A DNA stretch of 25,523 nucleotides from JAGZHZ01 sp963929865. GTDB lineage: Bacteria; Bacillota; Clostridia; Lachnospirales; Lachnospiraceae. The notes under the pieces are model-generated. The model worked only from the letters and a program-made list of their open reading frames with translations. It did no database searches and was not told the DNA's origin. Both the position numbers and the translations under genes were made by a program. The stretch is taken from the NCBI GenBank assembly GCA_963929865.1, contig CAWVKK010000063.1:1-25523 (forward strand). The letters run 5' to 3'. Of the stretch, positions 8,177 to 15,762 are shown piece by piece (position 1 is the stretch's first letter; every line of letters begins with the position of its first letter).

Positions 8177-8977
8177 ATGAAAAATCAGTTTGGAAAGACG
8201 TCGCAGCTGTGCCTGACAGCGGAGAGAAAGGCGGGAAAGACAGTGATAACACAACTGTCTTTTACCGCCCCATATAAGGTGATGACTCCATTTCCCAAAA
8301 GCGGCGGCGGCATTCAGGTGATGCCTCTGTGCGCGTCGGCGGGGATTATGGAGGGAGACTGCCAGAACTTTTCTTTTCGGATCAGAGAGGGGGCAGACCT
8401 GGAATATGTCTCACAGTCCTTCGAGAAAATCCATAAAATGAAAGAGGGATGCGCGAGACGGAAGACGGATATTGTCCAGGAAAAAAATTCGATTTTTTTC
8501 TATCACCCTCAGCCAGTCATACCGTTTCGCGATTCCGATTTTGAGACAGATACCGAAGTCAGGCTGGAGGATGAGTCGGCGAAATTCTGTTTTGTGGAAA
8601 TCGTATCGGGAGGCAGAAAGGCGCATGGGGAACTGTTTGCATACCGCAGATATGCCTCAAAGATCCGGATTTACAGGGACAATCATCTGATCTACCGGGA
8701 CTGCGCAGACTATCGACCATCGAAGATGGATATGGAAAAAATCGGAATGTACGAGGGATACAGCCATATGGCTTCCATATTTTTGAGCGCAGGTCCCGGT
8801 TTGGAATGGCAGGAAAAAGCGGCATGGATTATGGAACAGACAAAAGAGATAGAAGGCGCCGTCACAAGGCTTGCGTGCGGGGATTACGCGGTGCGGATGT
8901 TTGGGATGAGAGCACAGATTCTCCAGGAGACAGCCGCACAGATTTTAAATCAGGCTTTTAGCGGAATATCTGTTTAA
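8177..8977 (+). CDS. ureD: Urease accessory protein UreD (UreH)
   Basis: Scaffold of 266 residues that binds apo-urease and, in the known UreDF-urease structures, provides a tunnel for nickel delivery. Recognisable stretches are KTVITQLSFTAPYKVMTPFP (about residues 18-37), IMEGDCQNFSFRIREGADLEYVSQSFEKIHKM (about 56-87) and YASKIRIYRDNHLIYRD. UreD is the least conserved urease protein, so position matters: it is last in ureABCIEFGD and 1 nt after ureG. The ribosome site GGAGGG (8157-8162) lies inside ureG at a rather long spacing, consistent with coupling. Terminators follow. Confidence 0.92.
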   Translation: MKNQFGKTSQLCLTAERKAGKTVITQLSFTAPYKVMTPFPKSGGGIQVMPLCASAGIMEGDCQNFSFRIREGADLEYVSQSFEKIHKMKEGCARRKTDIVQEKNSIFFYHPQPVIPFRDSDFETDTEVRLEDESAKFCFVEIVSGGRKAHGELFAYRRYASKIRIYRDNHLIYRDCADYRPSKMDMEKIGMYEGYSHMASIFLSAGPGLEWQEKAAWIMEQTKEIEGAVTRLACGDYAVRMFGMRAQILQETAAQILNQAFSGISV

Positions 8978-9011
8978 GGATATAATAACAGTACTGTAAA
9001 TAAAGAAAATA

Positions 9012-9046
9012 TTTAGAGCAGCTTCCAAAATGAGGTCTGCTCTAAA
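9012..9046 (+). terminator. Terminator hairpin after ureD
   Basis: Perfect 10-bp stem TTTAGAGCAG (9012-9021) with CTGCTCTAAA (9037-9046), followed by ACTTTATT. It closes the urease operon. Confidence 0.7.
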
Positions 9047-9059
9047 ACTTTATTCTGGG

Positions 9060-9091
9060 ATGACAGCGAATGGCAATGCCTTTGCTGTCAT
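9060..9091 (+). terminator. Second, tandem hairpin after ureD
   Basis: ATGACAGC (9060-9067) pairs with GCTGTCAT (9084-9091), extended by AA/TT across a mismatch, followed by TTATAAATAA. It is a weak terminator alone, but it stands 14 nt after the first. Confidence 0.5.
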
Positions 9092-9135
9092 TTATAAATA
9101 ACCGCAACAGCTCCTTTCAGCAGGAGAGAAAAAAA

Positions 9136-9151
9136 TTGTAAAATTTTACAA
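9136..9151. promoter_or_regulatory. Perfect 16-bp palindrome, candidate operator
   Basis: TTGTAAAATTTTACAA is exactly self-complementary. It lies about 120 bp before the M42 peptidase gene and just upstream of the weak promoter candidate at 9179, in the intergenic stretch 8978-9271. The shape suits a dimeric repressor or activator, but the regulator is unknown. Confidence 0.4.
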
Positions 9152-9178
9152 AAAAATCTGGAAATCTGAAAATGGATA

Positions 9179-9207
9179 TTGCAAAATATACAGGGAAATG
9201 GTAAACT
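9179..9207 (+). promoter_or_regulatory. Weak candidate promoter for the peptidase-importer-flavoprotein operon
   Basis: TTGCAA (9179-9184) and TAAACT (9202-9207) are 17 bp apart, with partial consensus match at -35 and -10. An inverted repeat CTTTAA/TTAAAG (9208-9223) follows directly. A promoter is expected here because tandem terminators precede it. Confidence 0.3.
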
Positions 9208-9271
9208 CTTTAATAGTTTAAAGACATGACTGGATAAAGCATAAAAGAAGAAACTAGAAGGTGAAAAGGAC

Positions 9272-10282
9272 ATGAGAGAAGAAAAGACATTGGAGACGCT
9301 GACACAGCTTTTGGGCGTGGGAGGATTTGAGAGAGAGGTACGGGAATGGATCGAAAAAGAAGCCGCTCCGTATGCGGACGAGATCGAGACGGACGCCATG
9401 GGAAATCTGATCGCGCTCAAAAAAGGGACGCAGGGTCCGTCGGCAAAGAAGCTGATGTTTATCGCCCATATGGACGAGATCGGATTTATGGTAAAAAAGA
9501 TAGAGGAAGACGGACGCTTAAGAGTCTGCAATATGGGCTGGAACTGGGCAGGCTCCGCATACAACAGCCGTGTCCGCTTCCGCAGCGGAATCAGCGGAGT
9601 AGTCGGGTGTGTCGGATGGATTGAGGACGCAAAGAACGACGTGGGAAAACTGTTTATCGACATCGGGGCGACGTCCAAAGAGGATGCGGAAAAGTATGTG
9701 AAGCTGGGCGATGTGTGCGGATACTGGGGACCTTACATCCAGCTGGCAAACGACCGGATCTGCGCGAAGACGCTGGACGACCGCATCGGATGCTATCAGC
9801 TGTTGATGGCATTGAAGGAAAACGACGGAACATATCCCAACGATGTCTACTATGTGTTCGGCGTCCAGGAGGAACTAGGATGCAGAGGCTCCGGACCGGC
9901 GGCAGAGCGAATCCGCCCGGACATCGGAATCGCCGTCGATGTGACGCCGGCGCATGATTATCCGTGTGACCTGGAGGGAAGCAACTGCGTGGACGGAGGA
10001 ATCGGAATCAAAATCTGCGATCCGTCTGTGGTGTCGGATGAAGGAGTCGTGGAGGCAATGATCGAATGCTGTGAAAAGAATGAGATTCCGTATCAGAGAG
10101 AAGTCATTGACAAGGGAGGAACGGATTCTTCGAGCATGAATGTTTCCTGCATGGGAGTCAAGACAGGAGGCATTGTCGTCGTTACGAGATATCCGCACTG
10201 CCAGAGCGCGGTTGCATCGAAAAAAGATATTGAAGCGGGAGTCGACCTGATCAGCGCTTTTTCAAAATATAAGTTTCAGTAA
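9272..10282 (+). CDS. M42-family metallo-aminopeptidase
   Basis: Cytoplasmic di-metal aminopeptidase of the M42 (TET/PepA/FrvX-like) family, 336 residues; homologues form dodecameric shells that trim short peptides. Metal and catalytic residues are in the expected order: H66 and D68 in AHMDEIG, D169/D170 in LDDRIG, E200/E201 in VQEELGCRG, D223 in AVDVTPAHD, and H309 in TRYPHCQSAV. The last motif departs from the usual Y-x-H-S-P form. A plausible ribosome site is AAGGTGAAAAGGAC. The gene stands 18 nt before a peptide-type solute-binding protein, and all genes to 17989 run the same way, so it may process imported peptides. Some M42 proteins are annotated as cellulases; that is unlikely to be the activity here. 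Confidence 0.92.
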   Translation: MREEKTLETLTQLLGVGGFEREVREWIEKEAAPYADEIETDAMGNLIALKKGTQGPSAKKLMFIAHMDEIGFMVKKIEEDGRLRVCNMGWNWAGSAYNSRVRFRSGISGVVGCVGWIEDAKNDVGKLFIDIGATSKEDAEKYVKLGDVCGYWGPYIQLANDRICAKTLDDRIGCYQLLMALKENDGTYPNDVYYVFGVQEELGCRGSGPAAERIRPDIGIAVDVTPAHDYPCDLEGSNCVDGGIGIKICDPSVVSDEGVVEAMIECCEKNEIPYQREVIDKGGTDSSSMNVSCMGVKTGGIVVVTRYPHCQSAVASKKDIEAGVDLISAFSKYKFQ

Positions 10283-10300
10283 GAAAGAAGGAGAAAAAAG

Positions 10301-11809
10301 ATGAAGAGAAAGATAACAAAAAAATTGGCGGCAGCGGTCTGCGCGGCAGCGATGGTGATGTCGATGTGCGCATTTCCTGTGTCAGCGGCGCAGGACAGTC
10401 TTGTGATCGCGGTGGATGCAGATGTGGATACGCTTCACGCGTCCGACTTTTCCACGACTGTGGAGATGGACGTTCTCAACCAGATTTATGACACGCTGAT
10501 GTATATGAATCCGGACGGAGCTCATGAACCGGAGCCGAGAATTGCAGAGTCGTATGAGATCAGCGAGGACGGAACAGCCTACACCTTCCACTTAAGAGAC
10601 GACGTCACATTCCATGACGGCACGCCGCTGACGGCAGCAGACGTAAAATTCTCCCTGGAGCTGTACCAGCAGTCTGCTTATCAGGGCTCTCAGGTGACGG
10701 GACTCTCCAGTGTCGAGACGCCGGACGACTATACGGTAATCTGCCATCTGGAAAACGCTTACGCTCCGTTTTTGCTCGGCGTATGTTCCGTACATATCGC
10801 ATCTAAGGCATACTATGAGGCTTCACCGGAGCAATTCGCATCCGCTCCCATCGGAAGCGGGGCATACCGCTATGCGGGGAGAAACAAGGGAAGCAATCTG
10901 ACTCTGGAAGCGTATGAGGATTACTACAGGGGAGCGCCGTCGATCAAAACCGTCACATTTGAGATCATTCCGGACGCCTCCACAAAAGCGATCGCCCTTC
11001 AGACAGGGGAGGTCAATTTTGCAGAGATTCAGTCCGCAAGCATGATTCAGCTCCAGGCAAACCCGGCGATCACAATCGCAGAAGTTCCAACCTCCGGATT
11101 TGCTTATATATCGATGAACCTTGAGCAGGAGCCGTTTGATGACGTGAGAGTGCGCCAGGCAATCAACTATGCAATCAACCGCGAAAATTTAGTCGCAATC
11201 TGCTACGATGGAGAAGCTGAGGTAAACTCAAATATCTGCTCCAAAGAGCGTTTCGGCTACTCCGACGACCAGTTCCAGTACACGTATGACCCGGAAAAAG
11301 CAAAAGAGCTGCTCGCAGAGGCGGGAATCACGACGCCGTACAATCTCGGAACGCTGCTCGTGGCAGAAAAATACGCCAATATCGCAACAGTTGTCCAGAA
11401 TGATCTAAGAGCAGTCGGACTGGACGTCACGATCGAGATGGAAGAGTTCAACGCTTATCTGGACAATCTGACAAGCGGAAATTATGGCATTACCGCGCTG
11501 AACATGACGCTGGAGGGCGACACGCAGATGCTGGAGATGGCATTTATGACAGAGTACATCGGAACGGCAAACAATGCGCGCTATTCAGACGAGGAGATGG
11601 ATGCCCTGTTTACATCGGCAGCGGCTGAGACAGATGCTGAAAAACGCGCGGAGATCTATGACGAGATCTTCACAAAGGCACAGGACGAAGCCATCTACGC
11701 GGTTTTGTGCAACCCATTAATTTTATATGCGTACAGTACAGACCTAAGCTGCCCGGAATTTGCACTGGAAGGATTCTACTATATTTATGATTTTCAGTGG
11801 CAGTCATAA
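10301..11809 (+). CDS. ABC transporter solute-binding protein, peptide/nickel family 5
   Basis: Extracellular binding protein of 502 residues in the DppA/OppA/NikA family. It begins with a charged, hydrophobic signal peptide (KRKITKK then an Ala/Val/Met-rich core) ending near FPVSA-AQ, about residue 30. Family features are RIAESYEISEDGTAYTFHLRDDVTFHDGTPLTAADVKFS (about residues 68-106), the long peptide-binding lobe and VRQAINYAINRENLV near 286-300. No L-x-x-C lipobox can be seen around the cysteine in the signal region, which is odd for a Gram-positive binding protein, normally a lipoprotein. The start follows AAGAAGGAGAAAAAAG. Permease genes follow after an intercistronic hairpin. Peptide is the default ligand; nickel chelate or another solute remains possible. 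Confidence 0.92.
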   Translation: MKRKITKKLAAAVCAAAMVMSMCAFPVSAAQDSLVIAVDADVDTLHASDFSTTVEMDVLNQIYDTLMYMNPDGAHEPEPRIAESYEISEDGTAYTFHLRDDVTFHDGTPLTAADVKFSLELYQQSAYQGSQVTGLSSVETPDDYTVICHLENAYAPFLLGVCSVHIASKAYYEASPEQFASAPIGSGAYRYAGRNKGSNLTLEAYEDYYRGAPSIKTVTFEIIPDASTKAIALQTGEVNFAEIQSASMIQLQANPAITIAEVPTSGFAYISMNLEQEPFDDVRVRQAINYAINRENLVAICYDGEAEVNSNICSKERFGYSDDQFQYTYDPEKAKELLAEAGITTPYNLGTLLVAEKYANIATVVQNDLRAVGLDVTIEMEEFNAYLDNLTSGNYGITALNMTLEGDTQMLEMAFMTEYIGTANNARYSDEEMDALFTSAAAETDAEKRAEIYDEIFTKAQDEAIYAVLCNPLILYAYSTDLSCPEFALEGFYYIYDFQWQS

Positions 11810-11895
11810 AAAATAACACAGAGACGGCTTTTGCATATCCGGCGCTGGAACCGTCCGGAGAGAAAAAGCTCTGAAAAGATAGAAAAAATATTGAG

Positions 11896-11934
11896 GCGGA
11901 GGATCAGCAGGGTATGCGTATCCTCCGCTGTTTT
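11896..11934 (+). terminator. Intra-operon terminator-like hairpin after the binding-protein gene
   Basis: Perfect 9-bp stem GCGGAGGAT (11896-11904) with ATCCTCCGC (11920-11928), followed by TGTTTTC. Placed in the 160-nt gap between the binding-protein gene and the permeases, it probably gives partial termination, so that the binding protein is made in excess. Confidence 0.6.
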
Positions 11935-11969
11935 CTGAAAAAAGATACCGATAAAAGGAGTTTTATGAC

Positions 11970-12920
11970 ATGGCAAAATATACCATCAAACGATTGCTGT
12001 ATATGATACCTGTTTTGCTGGGCGTTGCGTTTTTGGTCTTTACGATCCTGTCGCTGACGCCGGGAGATCCGGGAACCATCATTTTGGGGATCACCGCAAA
12101 GCCGGAAGACATTGCAGCGCTGAATGCAGAGTTTGGCTACGATCAGCCGTTTTTAATCCGGTTTTTTAACTACATAGGAGATATTATTTTTCACTTTGAC
12201 CTTGGAACCTCTTATCAGAGCAGACAGCCGGTGGTGGAGGACATCATTGCCCGCTTTCCAAATACCCTGAAGCTGACGATTTTTTCGATGTCAGTGTCCG
12301 CGATCATCGGCATTTCGCTGGGCATCCTCTCAGCGGTGCGCCAGTATTCGGCGCTCGACCATGTGTGTGTCGTGACAGCGCTGATTTTTGCATCCATCCC
12401 GGGATTCTGGCTTGGTCTGATGCTGCTTCTGATTTTTGCCCTGAAGCTGAGAGTGCTGCCGTCATACGGGGCAGGAACGCTCCGGCATTTTATTCTGCCG
12501 ACCCTGACGGTGTCGATGACGTCGGCGGCGGGGCTTTTGCGGCTTACGCGGTCGGCCATGCTGGAGACTGTGCGGCAGGAATATATCCGCACCGCAAAGG
12601 CAAAGGGCGCTTCTGAGAAGAGAGTGATCTGGAAACATGCGCTGCGCAATGCGCTGCTGCCGGTGATCACGACACTCGGAACGAGCTTTGGAGCTTCTTT
12701 GGGCGGAGCGATCATCGCAGAGACGGTATTTGCAATGCCGGGAATGGGCACGCTGATTACGACGGCAATCCGCCAGAAAGACATTCCGGTTGTCATGGGA
12801 GCCACGCTGTTTTTGGCCGCGCTGTTTAGCCTGATTATTCTGATTGTGGATCTCCTCTATGCGCTGATTGACCCTAGAATCAAAGCAAAATATCAAAGTG
12901 GAGGAAAGAGCCGTGAATAA
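11970..12920 (+). CDS. ABC transporter permease, DppB-like
   Basis: Inner-membrane permease of 316 residues with about six transmembrane helices. The N-terminal helix is RLLYMIPVLLGVAFLVFTI, followed by LTPGDP, typical of the DppB/OppB/NikB group. The ATPase-contacting EAA loop is EYIRTAKAKGASEKRVIWKHALRNALLPVI near residues 203-232, and the end is DLLYALIDPRIK. ATG 11970 is chosen because AAAAGGAG (11953-11960) is 9 nt upstream; the ATG at 11965 is in another frame. Its last 8 nt overlap the next gene. It forms a heterodimer with the DppC-like protein. Confidence 0.94.
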   Translation: MAKYTIKRLLYMIPVLLGVAFLVFTILSLTPGDPGTIILGITAKPEDIAALNAEFGYDQPFLIRFFNYIGDIIFHFDLGTSYQSRQPVVEDIIARFPNTLKLTIFSMSVSAIIGISLGILSAVRQYSALDHVCVVTALIFASIPGFWLGLMLLLIFALKLRVLPSYGAGTLRHFILPTLTVSMTSAAGLLRLTRSAMLETVRQEYIRTAKAKGASEKRVIWKHALRNALLPVITTLGTSFGASLGGAIIAETVFAMPGMGTLITTAIRQKDIPVVMGATLFLAALFSLIILIVDLLYALIDPRIKAKYQSGGKSRE

Positions 12921-13779
12921 GAAACAACCGAGAAAACATGCGCAGCTCGCCGAGATATGGCGGCGCTACCGAAAAAATAAAACAGCGGTAATCGGACTTG
13001 TAATTTTGATGTTTATTCTCTTTATCGTCATCTTTGCAGATCTGATTGTCCCGTATTCCAAATGTATCGAACAGGTGGGAGCAGAACGGCTCCAGCCTCC
13101 GAGTCTTCAGCACTTTTTTGGCACGGATGAATATGGAAGAGACCTGTTTGCCAGGGTCATCCACGGCGCGAGATATTCTCTGTTTATCGGGGTTGCCACC
13201 AGTCTGATGGCGCTTGTGATAGGAGCCATTTTGGGGGCGAGCGCCGGATATTTCGGCGGCATTGTCGACAACGTAATCTGCCGCATCATGGACATTTTTC
13301 TGTGCGTGCCGCCGATTCTGCTGTCCCTGGCAGTGGTGGCGGCGCTGGGATCGAACCTGAGAAACTTAATTATCGCCATTACCATTTCCTGCATTCCGGG
13401 AAATGTCAGACTGATCCGGTCGGTTGTCCTGACCGTGGCGGAGCAGGACTATGTGGAGGCTGCAAAATCGTACGGGACAAACAATGCCAGAATTATCTTC
13501 CGGTATGTGCTCCCCAACGCGATGGGACCGATCATCGTCAACACGACCATGGCGATCTCAGATATGATTTTGTCGGCGGCAGGACTGAGCTTTATCGGAA
13601 TGGGAATCCAGCCTCCGTCTCCGGAGTGGGGCGCTTTGCTCTCAAGCGCGCAGACGTTTATTTTCAGCTCGCCGTATCTGTTAGTCTTTCCGGGGATTTT
13701 TATTGTCCTGACTTCTCTTTCCTTTAACCTGGTAGGAGACGGGCTGACGGATGCATTAGATCCGAAATTAAAGGATTAA
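12913..13779 (+). CDS. ABC transporter permease, DppC-like
   Basis: Second permease, 288 residues from GTG 12913, which has GGAGG at 12900-12904 and overlaps the DppB-like stop by 8 nt. A longer in-frame TTG at 12868 lies inside the upstream gene and is rejected. Typical features are the N-terminal WRRYRKNKTAVIGLVIL helix, the periplasmic HFFGTDEYGRDLFARVIHGAR motif (about residues 67-87), the EAA loop DYVEAAKSYGTNNARIIFRYVLPNAMGPI and C-terminal NLVGDGLTDALDPKLK. These are diagnostic for the DppC/OppC/NikC group. The ATPase genes follow after 16 nt. Confidence 0.94.
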   Translation: MNKKQPRKHAQLAEIWRRYRKNKTAVIGLVILMFILFIVIFADLIVPYSKCIEQVGAERLQPPSLQHFFGTDEYGRDLFARVIHGARYSLFIGVATSLMALVIGAILGASAGYFGGIVDNVICRIMDIFLCVPPILLSLAVVAALGSNLRNLIIAITISCIPGNVRLIRSVVLTVAEQDYVEAAKSYGTNNARIIFRYVLPNAMGPIIVNTTMAISDMILSAAGLSFIGMGIQPPSPEWGALLSSAQTFIFSSPYLLVFPGIFIVLTSLSFNLVGDGLTDALDPKLKD

Positions 13780-13795
13780 GGAGGAAATAAGTAAG

Positions 13796-14782
13796 ATGGA
13801 AAAAAAGGACGCAGTCTTAGAAGTAAAAGATTTGTCTGTGATCTATAAAAGCGATCTGGAGACTGTCTACGCCGTAAACCATATCAGCTTTTCGATAGAA
13901 AAAGGGGAGACGCTTGGACTGGTAGGAGAGACAGGCGCCGGGAAGACGACGACAGCGCTTGCCATTATGCGCCTTCTTCCGCAGAGAACGGCAAGGTTTA
14001 CGAGCGGAGAGATTCTGCTGGAGGGCAAAGACCTGAAAAACTTGAGCGAAAAAGAGATGCTAAAGATCCGGGGAGAAAAAGTATCCATGATTTTTCAGGA
14101 TCCGATGACAGCGCTCAATCCGGTGCTCACGGTGGGCGATCAGATCGGAGAAGCTATTTTTCTCCACAATGAGAGCAATCTCTCAAAAAAGGAGATCGAC
14201 CGGAAGGTGGAAGAGATGATGGAGATGGTCGGGATTCCCAAAGAGAGAAAAAATGAGTATCCGTATCAGTTCTCCGGGGGAATGCGCCAGAGAGTTGTGA
14301 TTGCGATGGCGCTGGTGTGCAATCCGGAAGTTCTGATCGCCGACGAGCCCACGACAGCGCTCGACGTGACGATTCAGGCGCAGATTCTCTCCATGATCTG
14401 CGATCTGCAAAGACAGTACCGGACGTCGGTCATTATGATTACGCATGACCTTGGGGTCGTAGCGGAGACATGCGACAAGGTTGCCATCATGTATGCGGGC
14501 GAGATCGTAGAGTACGGGACGCTCGCGCAGATTTTTACAGGGGAGGAGCATCATCCCTACACGAAGGGGCTGTTCGGATCAATCCCGAGCCTGACGCAGA
14601 ACACGAGACGCCTCCACCCGATCGACGGTCTGATGCCGGATCCTACAAATCTGCCAAAGGGATGCAAGTTCGCGCCGCGCTGCGGGAAGTGCACACAGAT
14701 CTGCATGCAGGAACCGCCGCGTGTCAGCGAAAAGGACGGACATCAGATCCGATGCCATCTGTATGCGCAAAAAGAGGTGTAG
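13796..14782 (+). CDS. ABC transporter ATPase, DppD-like
   Basis: Cytoplasmic ATPase of 328 residues. Walker A GETGAGKTT is at 44-52, the Q-loop in MIFQDPMTALNP, signature FSGGMRQR at 159-166, Walker B VLIADEPT at 179-186, and the switch His in ITHDLGVVAE. After the ATPase core comes the oligopeptide-type C-terminal extension with Cys-rich GCKFAPRCGKCTQIC, a segment seen in DppD/OppD and absent from the short NikD proteins. This favours a peptide or related organic solute over free nickel. The start follows AAGGAGGAAATAAGTAAG. It pairs with the next ATPase. Confidence 0.94.
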   Translation: MEKKDAVLEVKDLSVIYKSDLETVYAVNHISFSIEKGETLGLVGETGAGKTTTALAIMRLLPQRTARFTSGEILLEGKDLKNLSEKEMLKIRGEKVSMIFQDPMTALNPVLTVGDQIGEAIFLHNESNLSKKEIDRKVEEMMEMVGIPKERKNEYPYQFSGGMRQRVVIAMALVCNPEVLIADEPTTALDVTIQAQILSMICDLQRQYRTSVIMITHDLGVVAETCDKVAIMYAGEIVEYGTLAQIFTGEEHHPYTKGLFGSIPSLTQNTRRLHPIDGLMPDPTNLPKGCKFAPRCGKCTQICMQEPPRVSEKDGHQIRCHLYAQKEV

Positions 14783-14794
14783 GAGGAGAAAAAT

Positions 14795-15748
14795 ATGACG
14801 GAACCATTGCTTGAGGTACAGCATTTAAAAAAATATTTTAAGACGTCGTCGGGGATTCTCCATGCGGTAGATGACGTCAGCTTTTCGATAGAAAAAGGAA
14901 AAACGCTGGGAGTGGTAGGAGAATCGGGCTGCGGCAAATCGACGCTGGGGCGCACGATTCTGCGGCTGAACGAGCCGACGGACGGAAGAATTTTGTTTCA
15001 GGGACACGATATCATCGGGCTGAAGAAAAAAGAATTAAATAAGACGCGGCTTGGGATGCAGATGATTTTTCAGGACCCGTATTCCAGCTTAAACGGGCGC
15101 ATGACGGTGCAGCAGCTGATCGAAGAGCCGCTGATTGTCAACAAGATCTGCAAAAATAAAAAAGAGATGGAAGACAAGGTGGAGAGAATCATGGACACGG
15201 TCGGGCTTGCCGGGCGTCTTGCGATGGCATATCCCCATGAGCTTGACGGGGGGAGAAGACAGAGAATCGGAATCGCCAGAGCGCTTGTGCTCAACCCCCA
15301 GTTTGTAGTGTGCGACGAGCCGGTGTCTGCCCTGGATGTGTCGATTCAGGCGCAGATTCTGAACCTGCTGATGGATCTCCAGGAACAGATGGGGCTGACT
15401 TACCTGTTTATCACGCATGACCTCTCAGTGGTGAAGCACATCTCAGACGAGATTATGGTGATGTATCTGGGACAGTGCGTGGAGAAAGCGTCCGCTGAGG
15501 AGCTGTTTAAAAACACACTCCACCCGTACACGAAGGCCCTTCTGGCTTCGATCCCGATCCCGAGCGTAGAGTCCTGCCATAAAAAGAGAGAGCGCTTAAA
15601 AGGGGAGGTCGTAAGCCCGATCAACCCGAAGCCGGGATGCCGGTTTGCGGCGCGCTGCCCTTTTGCAAAGGAAGCGTGCAGATCGGGAGAGATTCCACTG
15701 AGAGAAGTATCGAAGGGACATTTTGTGGCGTGCCATTTGACGGAATAA
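14795..15748 (+). CDS. ABC transporter ATPase, DppF-like, variant signature motif
   Basis: Partner ATPase of 317 residues. Walker A GESGCGKST is at 42-50, the Q-loop in MIFQDPYSSLNGRM, Walker B FVVCDEPVSALD at 170-181, switch ITHDLSVVKHI, and the peptide-type C-terminal CRFAARCPFAKEAC segment. The ABC signature reads LDGGRRQR (150-157) where the family usually has FSGGQRQR, so the signature Ser is replaced by Asp. Since the DppD-like partner keeps a normal signature, the two nucleotide sites are probably unequal. The start follows GGAGGAGAAAAAT. The flavoprotein gene begins 14 nt after its stop. Confidence 0.93.
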   Translation: MTEPLLEVQHLKKYFKTSSGILHAVDDVSFSIEKGKTLGVVGESGCGKSTLGRTILRLNEPTDGRILFQGHDIIGLKKKELNKTRLGMQMIFQDPYSSLNGRMTVQQLIEEPLIVNKICKNKKEMEDKVERIMDTVGLAGRLAMAYPHELDGGRRQRIGIARALVLNPQFVVCDEPVSALDVSIQAQILNLLMDLQEQMGLTYLFITHDLSVVKHISDEIMVMYLGQCVEKASAEELFKNTLHPYTKALLASIPIPSVESCHKKRERLKGEVVSPINPKPGCRFAARCPFAKEACRSGEIPLREVSKGHFVACHLTE

Positions 15749-15762
15749 GAAAGGATACTGTG

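Noticed and set aside
7698..8252. 184-residue antisense frame across ureG
   Set aside because: Shadow frame rich in Ser/Pro/Leu opposite a clearly functional GTPase gene.
12215..12805. 196-residue antisense frame within the DppB-like gene
   Set aside because: A shadow frame produced by codon bias; no ribosome site and no recognisable sequence.
15637..15762. N-terminal extension of the flavoprotein into the DppF-like gene
   Set aside because: The extension lies inside coding sequence of the ATPase, has no family similarity, and ATG 15763 has its own ribosome site right before the FAD motif.
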